Assembly (NCBI GenBank): GCA_002362625.1
Contig: DEUP01000033.1
Span: 34,094-98,093 of the forward strand
Direction of reading: 5' to 3'
DNA: 64,000 nucleotides
Source of the DNA: Clostridiales bacterium UBA3259
Lineage (GTDB): Bacteria > Bacillota_A > Clostridia > Oscillospirales > Oscillospiraceae
The notes under the pieces are model-generated. The model was not told the origin of the DNA. It did no database searches and saw nothing but the letters and a program-made list of their open reading frames with translations. Below are positions 17,440 to 26,120 of the stretch, one piece after another (position 1 is the first letter of the stretch; each line of letters starts with the position of its first letter). The translations under genes and the position numbers were made by a program.

Positions 17440-19287
17440 ATGCCCTTTCTCCCCATCACCAGGCAGGAAATGCGCTCTCGCGGCTGGGAGCAGTGTGATT
17501 TTGTCTATATCATCGGCGACGCCTATGTGGATCACCCGTCCTTCGGCCACGCCATCATCAGCCGGGTGCTGGAAGCCCATGGCTACAATGTGGGCATCAT
17601 CTCCCAGCCGGATTGGAAAAATCCCAAGTCCATCGACGTCTTCGGCCGTCCCCGGCTGGGCTTTCTGGTTACCGGCGGCAATATGGACTCCATGGTCAAC
17701 CACTACTCCGTCACAAAGCACCATCGGAAAACCGATGCCTTTACGCCCGGCGGCGTCACGGGGAAACGGCCGGATTACGCCACCACTGTCTACTGTAACC
17801 TCATTCGCCAGACCTACAAGGACGTGCCCATTCTCATCGGCGGCATTGAGGCCAGCCTCCGCAGGCTTTCCCACTACGACTACTGGTCGGAAAGCCTGAA
17901 GCGCTCCATTTTACTGGATTCCCAGGCGGATCTGCTCATGTACGGCATGGGAGAAAAGAGCATTGTGGAAATCGCCGATGCTCTCAACGCCGGTATGGAC
18001 GTGAAGGACATCACCTATGTAGACGGCACGGTTTTCAAAGCCCAGGCCCTGGACGACAGCTTTCCCACCATCATTCTGCCCTCCTATGAGGAGCTGAAGG
18101 CCAGCAAGTGCCGCTATGCGGAATCCTTCAAAATCCAGTACGGCAACTGTGACCCCTTCACCGCCAAGCGGCTGGCAGAGCCATACGACAAATGCTATGT
18201 GGTGCAGAATCCGCCCCAGAAACCTCTGACCATGCAGGAAATGGATGCGGTTTACGACCTGCCCTACATGCGCACCTGGCACCCCAGCTACAAGAAAGCC
18301 GGCGGCGTCCCTGCCATTGAGGAAGTGAAGTTCAGCCTGGTGAGCAATCGTGGCTGCTTTGGTGCCTGCTCCTTCTGTGCCCTGACCTTCCACCAGGGCC
18401 GGATTGTCCAGGTGAGAAGCCATGAATCCATCCTCAGAGAAGCAGAACTTATGACCCAGGATCCGGACTTCAAGGGCTACATCCACGACGTAGGCGGCCC
18501 CACAGCCAATTTCCGGCATCCGGCCTGTGAAAAGCAAATGACCAAGGGCGCCTGCGGCGGGCGGCAATGTCTCTACCCCACGCCCTGCAAGAATATGAAC
18601 GCCGATCATTCGGACTATGTTTCCCTTCTGCGCAAGCTTCGCAAGCTCCCCGGCGTGAAAAAGGTCTTTGTCCGCAGCGGCATCCGCTTTGACTACCTGC
18701 TTATGGATAAAAAGGACACCTTTTTAAAGGAATTGGTGCAGCACCACGTTTCCGGCCAGCTGAAGGTTGCCCCGGAGCATGTCTCCGATGCCGTTCTCAG
18801 CCGCATGGGAAAGCCAAAAAATGAAGTCTACAACCGATTCGTGGAAAAATATTTCGCCTTAAACAAGCAATATGGGCTGAATCAGTACCTGGTGCCCTAT
18901 CTCATGTCCAGCCATCCCGGCTCCACCATGAAGGAAGCCGTGGAGCTGGCGGAGTACACCCGGGACATGGGCTACAACCCGGAGCAGGTCCAGGACTTCT
19001 ATCCCACCCCCTCCACCCTGTCCACGGTGATGTACTATACCGGCCTGGATCCCCGAACCATGGAGAAGGTCCGCGTCCCCACGGATCCTCACGAAAAGGC
19101 CATGCAGCGTGCCCTGATCCAGTACCGGGACCCCAAAAACTACAGCCTGGTGCGGGAAGCCCTTATAGCCGCCCACCGGGAGGATCTCATCGGCTCTGGT
19201 TCCCAGTGCCTGATCCGGGCCGTTCCGCCCAGAGCCTTGCCCAGGAAAAAGCCAGCCGTTTCCAAGCCACGTCCCAAGAGGAAATAA
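17440..19287 (+). CDS. YgiQ family radical SAM protein
   Basis: 615 residues. The radical SAM cluster motif is CFGACSFC (Cys306, 310, 313), placed in the middle of the protein as in the YgiQ family. An N-terminal UPF0313 domain has FVYIIGDAYVDHPSFGHAII and PILIGGIEASLRR; the C-terminal DUF3362 region is near 500-590 with PGSTMKEAVELAEY and QVQDFYPTPST. The reaction is unknown. The ATG at 17440 follows TTTGGAGGTACCCT. It closes the ylmH operon and ends inside a terminator stem. Confidence 0.92.
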   Translation: MPFLPITRQEMRSRGWEQCDFVYIIGDAYVDHPSFGHAIISRVLEAHGYNVGIISQPDWKNPKSIDVFGRPRLGFLVTGGNMDSMVNHYSVTKHHRKTDAFTPGGVTGKRPDYATTVYCNLIRQTYKDVPILIGGIEASLRRLSHYDYWSESLKRSILLDSQADLLMYGMGEKSIVEIADALNAGMDVKDITYVDGTVFKAQALDDSFPTIILPSYEELKASKCRYAESFKIQYGNCDPFTAKRLAEPYDKCYVVQNPPQKPLTMQEMDAVYDLPYMRTWHPSYKKAGGVPAIEEVKFSLVSNRGCFGACSFCALTFHQGRIVQVRSHESILREAELMTQDPDFKGYIHDVGGPTANFRHPACEKQMTKGACGGRQCLYPTPCKNMNADHSDYVSLLRKLRKLPGVKKVFVRSGIRFDYLLMDKKDTFLKELVQHHVSGQLKVAPEHVSDAVLSRMGKPKNEVYNRFVEKYFALNKQYGLNQYLVPYLMSSHPGSTMKEAVELAEYTRDMGYNPEQVQDFYPTPSTLSTVMYYTGLDPRTMEKVRVPTDPHEKAMQRALIQYRDPKNYSLVREALIAAHREDLIGSGSQCLIRAVPPRALPRKKPAVSKPRPKRK

Positions 19288-19326
19288 GCATCGCCCGGAG
19301 CCTTGCGGCTCCGGGCAATGCTTATT
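19283..19326. terminator. Terminator shared by convergent ygiQ-like and XRE regulator genes
   Basis: A stem of about 20 bp (AATAAGCAT, mismatch, GCCCGGAGCC; 4-base loop TTGC; mirrored to 19326) contains both stop codons: TAA of the radical SAM gene in the left arm, and TAA of the minus-strand regulator in the right arm. Confidence 0.85.
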
Positions 19327-20485
19327 CCGGGACAATGGCAAAGCTGCCCCTGTGCCCATCCGCTGTGACTGTAACCCTGGTCTTTCCCGATAAGGAAACG
19401 GGATAGTCTCCGGTCTGGATATCCGTTTCCGAGAAAACCATTCCGGTTTCGTCCTGGATTTCCATGTTGAGACTGCCTTCCTCTGTCACCACCGTGACCA
19501 CATAGGCGCTCTGCTTTGGGTGCAGGGTATGCCTTTCCGTTCCCGTAAGCCGGTAATATTGGGCTGTCCAGCTTTGGAAGCCGCTGCTGGAAGCGTAGCC
19601 GATCCGAAGGGAGGAACGGACATTCCCCATACCCCCAGCAGCCAGCAGCGCCACACATACCACTGCCGCAATCGGAAGGATCCATCTTCCCCGTTTCTTC
19701 TCCTTCTTCCCTGCCCCGGCTTCCCGGCCCGCCGCCAGATAAACCGGCAGGAAAAGTCCCCCAAGGAAGAGAAACAGCGCCGCCATCAGGCAGACCAGGT
19801 ACGCCTTTTCCTCAAGTGGAAGCAGGGTAAGGACAATATTCACCAGCGGCACCACCAAAATCGTCACGATCGACCAGATCCGAAAGGCCTTCACCATATG
19901 GGGCCAGTTGGTATTGTTGAAGCTCACGCCTGGGAAGTTGATTTTCAGAAAGCCGTCGGCGTAGAAGCCAATCCGGTTCTCATCGTAATAGGCCGGCAGC
20001 TTCTCTTTCATGAAGCACCAGAAATACACTCCGAAAATCAGTCCCAGTACCTCAAAAACAAGCAGCGCATTCCATCCGCCCCCATAGCCTCCACGGCTGA
20101 GAAGCCAGCTTCCCAGGGCGTACATCAGCACGCTTGCCAGTGTCGCCCCGCCAAACAGCAGCGCCCGTTCTCTTCTCCGCTGCTTTGCCTGTTCCGGATC
20201 TTCTTCCGACAGGCTCAGCGCCTTTTTTACCAAAATCTCCACATTCTCCGCTTCCGCCGGGTTCTCCGTCCGCTTTCCTTCCAGCAGCTCCGCAACCCCC
20301 ACCCCCAGACAATCCGCCAGGGGAATCAACAGGGAGATGTCCGGCAGGCTCAATCCCCGCTCCCATTTGCTCACCGCCTTGTCCGATACATACAACCGCT
20401 CCGCTAAGTCTTTCTGCGTCCAGCCCTTTTCCTTCCTCTGCTGGGTTAAGAACGCCGCAAAGGCTTCCTTGTTCACTTCATACAT
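19322..20485 (-). CDS. XRE-family regulator fused to a membrane domain
   Basis: 387 residues. An N-terminal Cro/C1 helix-turn-helix (about 10-65, KGWTQKDLAERLYVSDKAVSKWERG) is followed by a linker and about five membrane segments (from about residue 108 to 292), ending in an extracytoplasmic beta-rich tail of ~90 residues. One-component membrane-bound regulators of this sort are common in Clostridia and often respond to envelope stress or peptides; the target is unknown. It follows the folA hairpin and has a weak promoter TTGCGG-17-TATGGT at about 20512-20540. Confidence 0.82.
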   Translation of the reverse strand: MYEVNKEAFAAFLTQQRKEKGWTQKDLAERLYVSDKAVSKWERGLSLPDISLLIPLADCLGVGVAELLEGKRTENPAEAENVEILVKKALSLSEEDPEQAKQRRRERALLFGGATLASVLMYALGSWLLSRGGYGGGWNALLVFEVLGLIFGVYFWCFMKEKLPAYYDENRIGFYADGFLKINFPGVSFNNTNWPHMVKAFRIWSIVTILVVPLVNIVLTLLPLEEKAYLVCLMAALFLFLGGLFLPVYLAAGREAGAGKKEKKRGRWILPIAAVVCVALLAAGGMGNVRSSLRIGYASSSGFQSWTAQYYRLTGTERHTLHPKQSAYVVTVVTEEGSLNMEIQDETGMVFSETDIQTGDYPVSLSGKTRVTVTADGHRGSFAIVPE

Positions 20486-20522
20486 GGCATCCGCCTCCTT
20501 CTCACCCCTTCACCATACCAGA

Positions 20523-20566
20523 AAACCGCCGATTCCGCAACCGACCAGCAGTAGAATCGACGGTTT
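20523..20566. terminator. Hairpin after folA
   Basis: A 13-bp inverted repeat (arms 20523-20535 and 20554-20566, one G-T pair, 18-base loop) lies just after the folA stop. The T-run is better on the plus strand (TTTTTCGG) than on the minus (TTTTCTGG), so termination of folA may be partial. Confidence 0.5.
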
Positions 20567-20571
20567 TTCGG

Positions 20572-21051
20572 TTATTTTCTTCGGTAGCGCAGGAAGGAGT
20601 AGGCAACGCCCCCCTCTTCTCCCCGACCCAGCTCCGCCTCCATCTCCCAGTCCGGGCTTTCGTCCAGATTGGGGAAGAAGGTGTCCGACTCCGGGCAAAC
20701 ACCCAGCTTGGTGATGTAGGCGGCGTCGCAGTAGGGAAGCAGCTGCCGGTAGACGCTGCCGCCGCCGATGACGAACACCCGCTCCGCCTCTTTTGTCATC
20801 TCCAGGGCCTCCTCCGGGCTGTGGCAGGAACGGAACCCGGGATAGTCCTTCTCCCCCCGGGTCAGGAGGTAATTGACCCGGCCCGGCAAAGGCCTTTGTC
20901 CGGGAAAATCCTCTACCGTGCGCCGCCCCACAATCACCGCCGCTCCGCGGGTGGTTTCCCGGAAGAACTTCCGGTCGGCGCTCAGGGCAATGGGCTGGGT
21001 GCCGTCCCGGCCGATGCCCCAGTCGGAATATACCGCAACGATCAATTCCAT
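20572..21051 (-). CDS. folA: Dihydrofolate reductase
   Basis: Reduces dihydrofolate to tetrahydrofolate with NADPH; 159 residues, normal for the family. Motifs: AVYSDWGIGRDGTQP (substrate-loop region), the catalytic acid Asp26 in LSADRKFF, GAAVIVGRRTVEDFP and the NADPH loop VFVIGGGSVYRQLLP. I chose the ATG at 21051 behind GGGAGGTACT; longer in-frame starts would overlap thyA. It starts ten bases after thyA, forming the classic thyA-folA pair in which FolA recycles the dihydrofolate that ThyA produces. Confidence 0.95.
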   Translation of the reverse strand: MELIVAVYSDWGIGRDGTQPIALSADRKFFRETTRGAAVIVGRRTVEDFPGQRPLPGRVNYLLTRGEKDYPGFRSCHSPEEALEMTKEAERVFVIGGGSVYRQLLPYCDAAYITKLGVCPESDTFFPNLDESPDWEMEAELGRGEEGGVAYSFLRYRRK

Positions 21052-21061
21052 AGTACCTCCC

Positions 21062-21892
21062 TCAAATCGCCATGGGAATTTCGAAGTTAAAGGGATGGTA
21101 TTGATAGTTTTCCATTTTAAAGGAATCTTTCGTAAAGGCATAGAAGTCCGTCACGCTCTCGTCCATGGAGAATTTGGGCGCTTCATAGCCATCCAGTTCC
21201 ATCATCGCCTTTACCGCGGGAATGTGCCGGTCATAGATGTGGCAGTCCGCGATTACATGAACCAGCTCGCCCACCTTCAGCCCGGAAACCTGGGCCATCA
21301 TGTGGGTCAGAACGGCGTACTGCACCACGTTCCAGTTGTTGGCTGTCAGCATATCCTGGGAACGCTGGTTTAAAATGGCGTTCAGGGTATCCCCGGTGAC
21401 GTTGAAGGTCATGGAGTAGGCGCAGGGATACAGATTCATTTCGTGCAGGTCTTCGAAATTATAGATGTTGGTGAGGATCCGCCGGGAGGCGGGATTGTGC
21501 TTCAGGTCATACAGCACCCGATCCACCTGGTCAAACATCCCCTCTTTGTACTGGTGCTTGATCCCCAGCTGGTAGCCGTAGGCCTTGCCGATGGTGCCGT
21601 CCTCCCCTGCCCACTCGTCCCAGACATGGCTGCCCAGGTCACAGATCCGGTTGGACTTCTTCTGCCAGATCCACAGCAGCTCGTCCACGGCGCTTTTCCA
21701 GTAGGTGCGGCGCAATGTCATAATGGGAAATTCCTCTGCCAGGTTATACCGGTTCACCACACCGAACTTTTTTATGGTATGGGCCGGAGTGCCGTCCGCC
21801 CAGTGGGGACGCACCTCCAAATGTTCATCGGAAAAGCCGTGATTCAAAATGTCCAGGCATGTAGCCTTATATAGTTCATCCGCTCTGCTCAT
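21062..21892 (-). CDS. thyA: Thymidylate synthase (ThyA type)
   Basis: Methylates dUMP to dTMP using methylene-tetrahydrofolate; 276 residues. The catalytic cysteine is Cys157 in NLYPCAYSMTF; the nucleotide and folate sites are seen in SRRILTNIYN, LNQRSQDM, NNWNVVQYAVL and HVIADCHIYDRH. It is the classical flavin-independent enzyme. The ATG at 21892 has GGAGG seven bases upstream. It heads the thyA-folA operon with its own promoter. Confidence 0.96.
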   Translation of the reverse strand: MSRADELYKATCLDILNHGFSDEHLEVRPHWADGTPAHTIKKFGVVNRYNLAEEFPIMTLRRTYWKSAVDELLWIWQKKSNRICDLGSHVWDEWAGEDGTIGKAYGYQLGIKHQYKEGMFDQVDRVLYDLKHNPASRRILTNIYNFEDLHEMNLYPCAYSMTFNVTGDTLNAILNQRSQDMLTANNWNVVQYAVLTHMMAQVSGLKVGELVHVIADCHIYDRHIPAVKAMMELDGYEAPKFSMDESVTDFYAFTKDSFKMENYQYHPFNFEIPMAI

Positions 21893-21921
21893 GGGGGATC
21901 CTCCGTATTTTGATTTTCCCT

Positions 21922-21950
21922 ATCATAGCACATTCCCAAGACGGTGGCAA
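21922..21950 (-). promoter_or_regulatory. SigA-type promoter of thyA-folA
   Basis: The minus strand reads TTGCCA (21950-21945), a 17-base spacer, TATGAT (21927-21922). Confidence 0.65.
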
Positions 21951-21955
21951 GCAGA

Positions 21956-21985
21956 AAAATCCCTGGGGCGTACCCCAGGGATTTT
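21956..21985. terminator. Terminator of the SH3b surface-protein gene
   Basis: A perfect 13-bp inverted repeat (arms 21956-21968 and 21973-21985, CGTA loop) lies just after the minus-strand stop codon and ends in TTTTTC on that strand. Confidence 0.85.
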
Positions 21986-21994
21986 CACAACTGC

Positions 21995-24900
21995 TTACAG
22001 CAGGTTGTCGGTGTTGACCCAGCCCTTATCGGTGCGGGCCATCTTGCCGACGATCTCGTAGATGTCGATAACCGCCATCCGTGCGTAGGTGCCCGCCGTT
22101 TCGGTACAGGCGCTGTCGGTGTAGATGATGGTGTTGTCGTTGTAGACAACCCGTGCGTCCATGGCGCTGCCGCCCGCGGGAGTCAGATTCACATAGTAGA
22201 GGTAGACCCAGCCAGCGTCGCACCGGCCCCAGGCCATAGCCTCGGAGATGGTGGTTTCATAAATCACCAGGCTTGCGCCGCTCTTCAGGGTAGCTGTCTT
22301 GGACGCGCTGGTAGAAGCCGTGGAACGGACGTTCAGCTCATCAGTGTTGATAACCTTGCCGGTGTACTTGTAGCCGCTGGTGTTGTTCGCGGTACCGCTG
22401 CTGCCGGTGTTGCCGGTGTCGCCAATAACGGGAGCATTGTTATTGTTATTGCTATTATTGTTGTTATTGCTGCCGTTATTGTTGTTGGTGCCGTTATCCA
22501 CCTTCACATTCACGGAACCCTTGGTCAGCTTGGACAGGTTCACCCAGCCCACTTCGCCATCGCTGTTCTCAACCATACCGGAAATCACGTTGCCTACGAT
22601 TTTCACATTCGTCACAGTAACCTGATCGCCCTTCTTTAGATACAGGGTTTCCGTACCGTTAAAGTTTTCGTTTTCTACCTGCACGGTCTTCTGCGTTGTC
22701 AGTTCTTCATCGTCGTAGACATTCAGCTTGTCGTGATCCACCACGGTGTAGGTTGCTTCATCCAGAGGATCCAGTTTAATGTTATTGCCAGGCGCCCGGA
22801 TGTAGCCGTCGTTAACGCGGGCCCAGTAGGTGGTTTTCGTGTCTACTGTTGCATTGCCCTTGTTGTCCCCCTCATACTCGTCGCTGTCGCCTTCTGCTTT
22901 TTGCGGCTTTTCTTCTACCACAGTGAGAATCTCATGTATGGTGATGGGATCATTTCCATCCAGCAGCCGTACAACCGCTCCATTGATGTCTGTTGTCTTG
23001 AAGACGATCAGCTTGCCTTCGCCTTCAAAGCCAGAAGCCACACGGCCGTTATCGGTCACGTCCTCCTTGTCGGAGAATTCATCCACAGACCTGCTCATAT
23101 TCACGGGATTGCCCAAAACAGTACCGGTATAGATAGCCGTCTGCGCGCCGGTTACGGTGTTGCCGCCGGAGCTGCCGGAGCTGCCGTTTCCGCCACTGTA
23201 GCCGGGGATATCCTCATAGGAGATCATGGTCACATAGTCCATGCACACCCAGCCGGTCTTGCCATCGATGGTCAGCTTGCCCCACTTGGAGGAACCGACC
23301 TGCTTGACTTCCTGGATCTCCACCGCGGTGCCGGTGAGAATCTTCATCATGAAGGCGCCGCCGATGCCAGCGGTCTGGCGCATATTTACGCCGGAGTAGG
23401 TATTGGCAATGATGCCCTTGCCGGTTTCCACGCTGCCGCTGGTGGAGCCGGAACTGCTGCTGTCGTCAGAGCCGGAAGTCACCTCCAGATACTGCTGGTA
23501 GACCCAGGTCTCCTGGTCTTCCCGTCCGGCAATCTCCAGACGATACCAGCCGTTCTCGGGGCCGTCCAGAATCAGACAGGTAGTGCCTCTGGCCAGCTTG
23601 CACACAAAGCCGCCGTAGATGGAGGCAGAATTACGAACATTGACCTCGTCCACATTAATGACGGTGGCCACCATGTCGGAAGGATTCTTCACACCGGGGA
23701 TGGAAGGCGTGTTGTTGCGCTTCACATACCGGCTGGACAGGTTCACCCAGCCTCCGTAGGTCTTACCATCGGCCTCGCCCACCTTGTCGGAGTAGCCCCA
23801 GATCGTATCAACGGTAGCCTTGATCATGGTAACGTCAAACTCCGTGCCCTTGGACAGGGTGTCCTTACGGGCGGAGGCGGTATCGGGTTCTTCTCTTACA
23901 GAGGCGCTGTCTGCGATTACTTCAAACTTCGCCGCGCTCATGGTGAAATTGTCGGCGGAATTATTATCATCGAACATTTTGATCCAGCCCTGAGAAATCT
24001 TGCCCCAGGTATTGCCGCTATTGTCAGCGGTAACATTGGTAACGGTGACGCTGGCGCCGTTGCTGATCTTCTGGGAACTGCTCAGCTTGCTTACATCAAC
24101 CTTGTCGCTGCCTTCAGAGGGACTCTTATAGATCTTGTTCACATCGACAATTTTGCCGGTAAACGCATAGGAGGTAAAGCCGGTCTGGGTGGTTTCCTTG
24201 GTCTCGTCCTCCTCTACCAGCCGGGTCACGTCCGCATAGGCCAGCAGGAACCAGCCCTGGGAGCAGCGGCCCCACTGATGACCGTTGACATACTTGATTT
24301 CGTAGATATCCACCATGGTATCGGCAGTCAAAGCGCCGACGATCTGGTTGTCCGTGCCCGCGTCCTTGCGGAGGTTCACATAGGAGTTGCCGGTCAGGTT
24401 GATCCGGGCCTTGGCAATCACAGTGGAGTTATTCCCGCTGGAGGAATCGTTATTGATAATGGAGGAGTAGTCAGTATACATCAGCGCGATCCAGGCAACG
24501 CCGGTGGCATCATCCGCGCTCTTGGCCACCTGGCCCCAGAGGAATCCGTCCTCATCGGCGGTGTCCACGATGCGCAGCTTGGCGCCGTAGGAATAGCTGC
24601 CAGTCTTGGGCGCGTAGATGGAAGCGTAGCTGCGGGCGTTGACGTAGGAATTGGTAACAGAAACATTCACGTCAATGTTGCCGGAAGAAACGGCGCCGCC
24701 GCTGACGGACGAACCCGCCCTGATCCAGAGCTTGCCGCCCAGATCAACGTTCTTCTGCTCCTCGACCTTTCCATCGTAGGTGTAGGTATACTTATCCACA
24801 ACACCCAGCCTGCACCACTTTACGCCTTTGCCGTCAATGTACTCGCCGGTGATCTTAAGATTGCCGGAAACCTTGCCAACGCCAACGTCGCTGTTGCCCA

Positions 24901-25813
24901 GCTTAAGGCCGTTGGGAGATTCGTAAACAAAGTTTTCAGCCAGCGTCTTGGAGGACAGGGTGTAGCTGGCAGGGGTAACCTTATTCGCGTCATACTCCTT
25001 GTCCTTATCCTTGGCGTCGGAAGCAAATCCATCCTGCCAGTCAGCGGTCAGGGTAATGTTTCGTCCGGACATATCGCCCAGGTCATATACCCAGGAGTTG
25101 TTATTGTTATACCAACCCTTAAAGGTGTAGCCGCTCCGGGTAGGGGTGGGCAGCTCGGTTTCGCTGAGGGTGTTGTCATAATAGTAAACCGTCTTGTTGG
25201 CTACCATTTTGCCGCCCTTGGGGTCGTAAGTAACCTTAATGTACTTGGAAGCAACGGAGGAGGAATACACGCCGTTCAAATACATATTGGCCTCAATGAG
25301 CCGACGGTTGTTGTCCGCGTCGCTGGCCTGCCAGTTGCAGAACATGTTCAGGAATTCATTGCCTGTCACGCCGGTGGTAACCGCCCGCTTCACATCGCCG
25401 GTACCGGACATCCAGGCCGTACCGTTGCGGTAGGAGAACAGCACCAGAGCGTCATGCTTGCTCTGGGACAGGCTCAGGCCATTGGAGGAAGCGAAGCTGT
25501 TGACAGCCTTATCGATGGTCTTCAGCTCTGCCCGCAGGGCCTTATCCGCGTCCACTTCGGAAATCTTATGGGCCTTCTTTCCGTCAACGCCGCCATGCGC
25601 ATAGCTTTTCGTATTTTTTTCTGTACACTTCGTGCCGTAGCCCCAATATCCCTTACTGCTGCACGTGCTCTTATAGCCCTGCAGCTGCTTCAGGACGGTA
25701 ATCGCCCGTTCGCTGACCGAATTGGAAGCAGCGGAAGCAGTGAGCGTGCCCGTAGGGATCAGGCTCACCAGAAGGATCAAACTCAAAATCGCACATAAAA
25801 TTCTCTTCTTCAT
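21995..25813 (-). CDS. Large secreted SH3b-repeat protein with degenerate lysozyme-like domain
   Basis: 1272 residues. A Sec signal peptide (1-29, ending TASAAS) precedes a GH24/phage-lysozyme-like domain (about 34-185), an InlB B-type repeat (about 193-265, with YTFKGWYNNNNSWVYD) and then some ten SH3b-like modules separated by flexible linkers, including an Asn-rich stretch near residues 1110-1130. Typical SH3b signatures such as VNVRNSASIYGGFVCKLARG and LNVRSTASTSAS recur. The usual lysozyme Glu/Asp/Thr positions read Gln/Ser/Trp in LKQLQGYKSTCSSKGYWGYG, so catalysis is doubtful. It is probably a wall-binding or envelope-organising protein. It stands alone between a strong promoter and terminator. 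Confidence 0.85.
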   Translation of the reverse strand: MKKRILCAILSLILLVSLIPTGTLTASAASNSVSERAITVLKQLQGYKSTCSSKGYWGYGTKCTEKNTKSYAHGGVDGKKAHKISEVDADKALRAELKTIDKAVNSFASSNGLSLSQSKHDALVLFSYRNGTAWMSGTGDVKRAVTTGVTGNEFLNMFCNWQASDADNNRRLIEANMYLNGVYSSSVASKYIKVTYDPKGGKMVANKTVYYYDNTLSETELPTPTRSGYTFKGWYNNNNSWVYDLGDMSGRNITLTADWQDGFASDAKDKDKEYDANKVTPASYTLSSKTLAENFVYESPNGLKLGNSDVGVGKVSGNLKITGEYIDGKGVKWCRLGVVDKYTYTYDGKVEEQKNVDLGGKLWIRAGSSVSGGAVSSGNIDVNVSVTNSYVNARSYASIYAPKTGSYSYGAKLRIVDTADEDGFLWGQVAKSADDATGVAWIALMYTDYSSIINNDSSSGNNSTVIAKARINLTGNSYVNLRKDAGTDNQIVGALTADTMVDIYEIKYVNGHQWGRCSQGWFLLAYADVTRLVEEDETKETTQTGFTSYAFTGKIVDVNKIYKSPSEGSDKVDVSKLSSSQKISNGASVTVTNVTADNSGNTWGKISQGWIKMFDDNNSADNFTMSAAKFEVIADSASVREEPDTASARKDTLSKGTEFDVTMIKATVDTIWGYSDKVGEADGKTYGGWVNLSSRYVKRNNTPSIPGVKNPSDMVATVINVDEVNVRNSASIYGGFVCKLARGTTCLILDGPENGWYRLEIAGREDQETWVYQQYLEVTSGSDDSSSSGSTSGSVETGKGIIANTYSGVNMRQTAGIGGAFMMKILTGTAVEIQEVKQVGSSKWGKLTIDGKTGWVCMDYVTMISYEDIPGYSGGNGSSGSSGGNTVTGAQTAIYTGTVLGNPVNMSRSVDEFSDKEDVTDNGRVASGFEGEGKLIVFKTTDINGAVVRLLDGNDPITIHEILTVVEEKPQKAEGDSDEYEGDNKGNATVDTKTTYWARVNDGYIRAPGNNIKLDPLDEATYTVVDHDKLNVYDDEELTTQKTVQVENENFNGTETLYLKKGDQVTVTNVKIVGNVISGMVENSDGEVGWVNLSKLTKGSVNVKVDNGTNNNNGSNNNNNSNNNNNAPVIGDTGNTGSSGTANNTSGYKYTGKVINTDELNVRSTASTSASKTATLKSGASLVIYETTISEAMAWGRCDAGWVYLYYVNLTPAGGSAMDARVVYNDNTIIYTDSACTETAGTYARMAVIDIYEIVGKMARTDKGWVNTDNLL

Positions 25814-25851
25814 GGCTACTTACTCCTTTTCTTGTTTTTGTAAGTAACGGT

Positions 25852-25880
25852 ATTATAACAGACCTGTTTACAAAATGCAA
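25852..25880 (-). promoter_or_regulatory. Strong SigA-type promoter of the SH3b protein gene
   Basis: The minus strand reads TTGCAT (25880-25875), a 17-base spacer, TATAAT (25857-25852), with the ribosome site AAGGAG close to the ATG at 25813. Confidence 0.85.
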
Positions 25881-26053
25881 CCCCTTTTTTGAAAAAAATT
25901 ACATATTTGTAACCTAAATTTCTTTTCCGTTCCCGTAAAGCCATCTTTCTTCCCGTTTGGCATCCTGTTTCCCGGAAGTTTTCCCCAAAATGCAGAAATT
26001 TTGCCGCAAAAATGTTTTTTCTCTTCTTTCCTCCCCTGCCAATTTTCGGGGCA
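25881..26053. other. AT-rich divergent intergenic region
   Basis: Between the SH3b protein and mnmA (25814-26120, about 307 bases) the only signals I see are the two divergent promoters. The middle is AT-rich with poly-A/T runs and no ORF or clear hairpin. The T-rich tracts may act as an UP-element for the SH3b promoter (inference). Confidence 0.4.
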
Positions 26054-26082
26054 TTGACTTTCCCCGCCGCCGCTGGTATACT
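26054..26082 (+). promoter_or_regulatory. SigA-type promoter of mnmA
   Basis: TTGACT (26054-26059), a 17-base spacer, TATACT (26077-26082). Confidence 0.75.
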
Positions 26083-26120
26083 CCAATTAAAGAAAACCAT
26101 CCCTTCAGGAGGAACACCTT

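Noticed and set aside
22733..25798. 1021-codon plus-strand frame opposite the SH3b protein
   Set aside because: Long because the repeated coding sequence on the other strand avoids stops in this frame; composition is low-complexity Ala/Gly/Val/His and no ribosome site is present.
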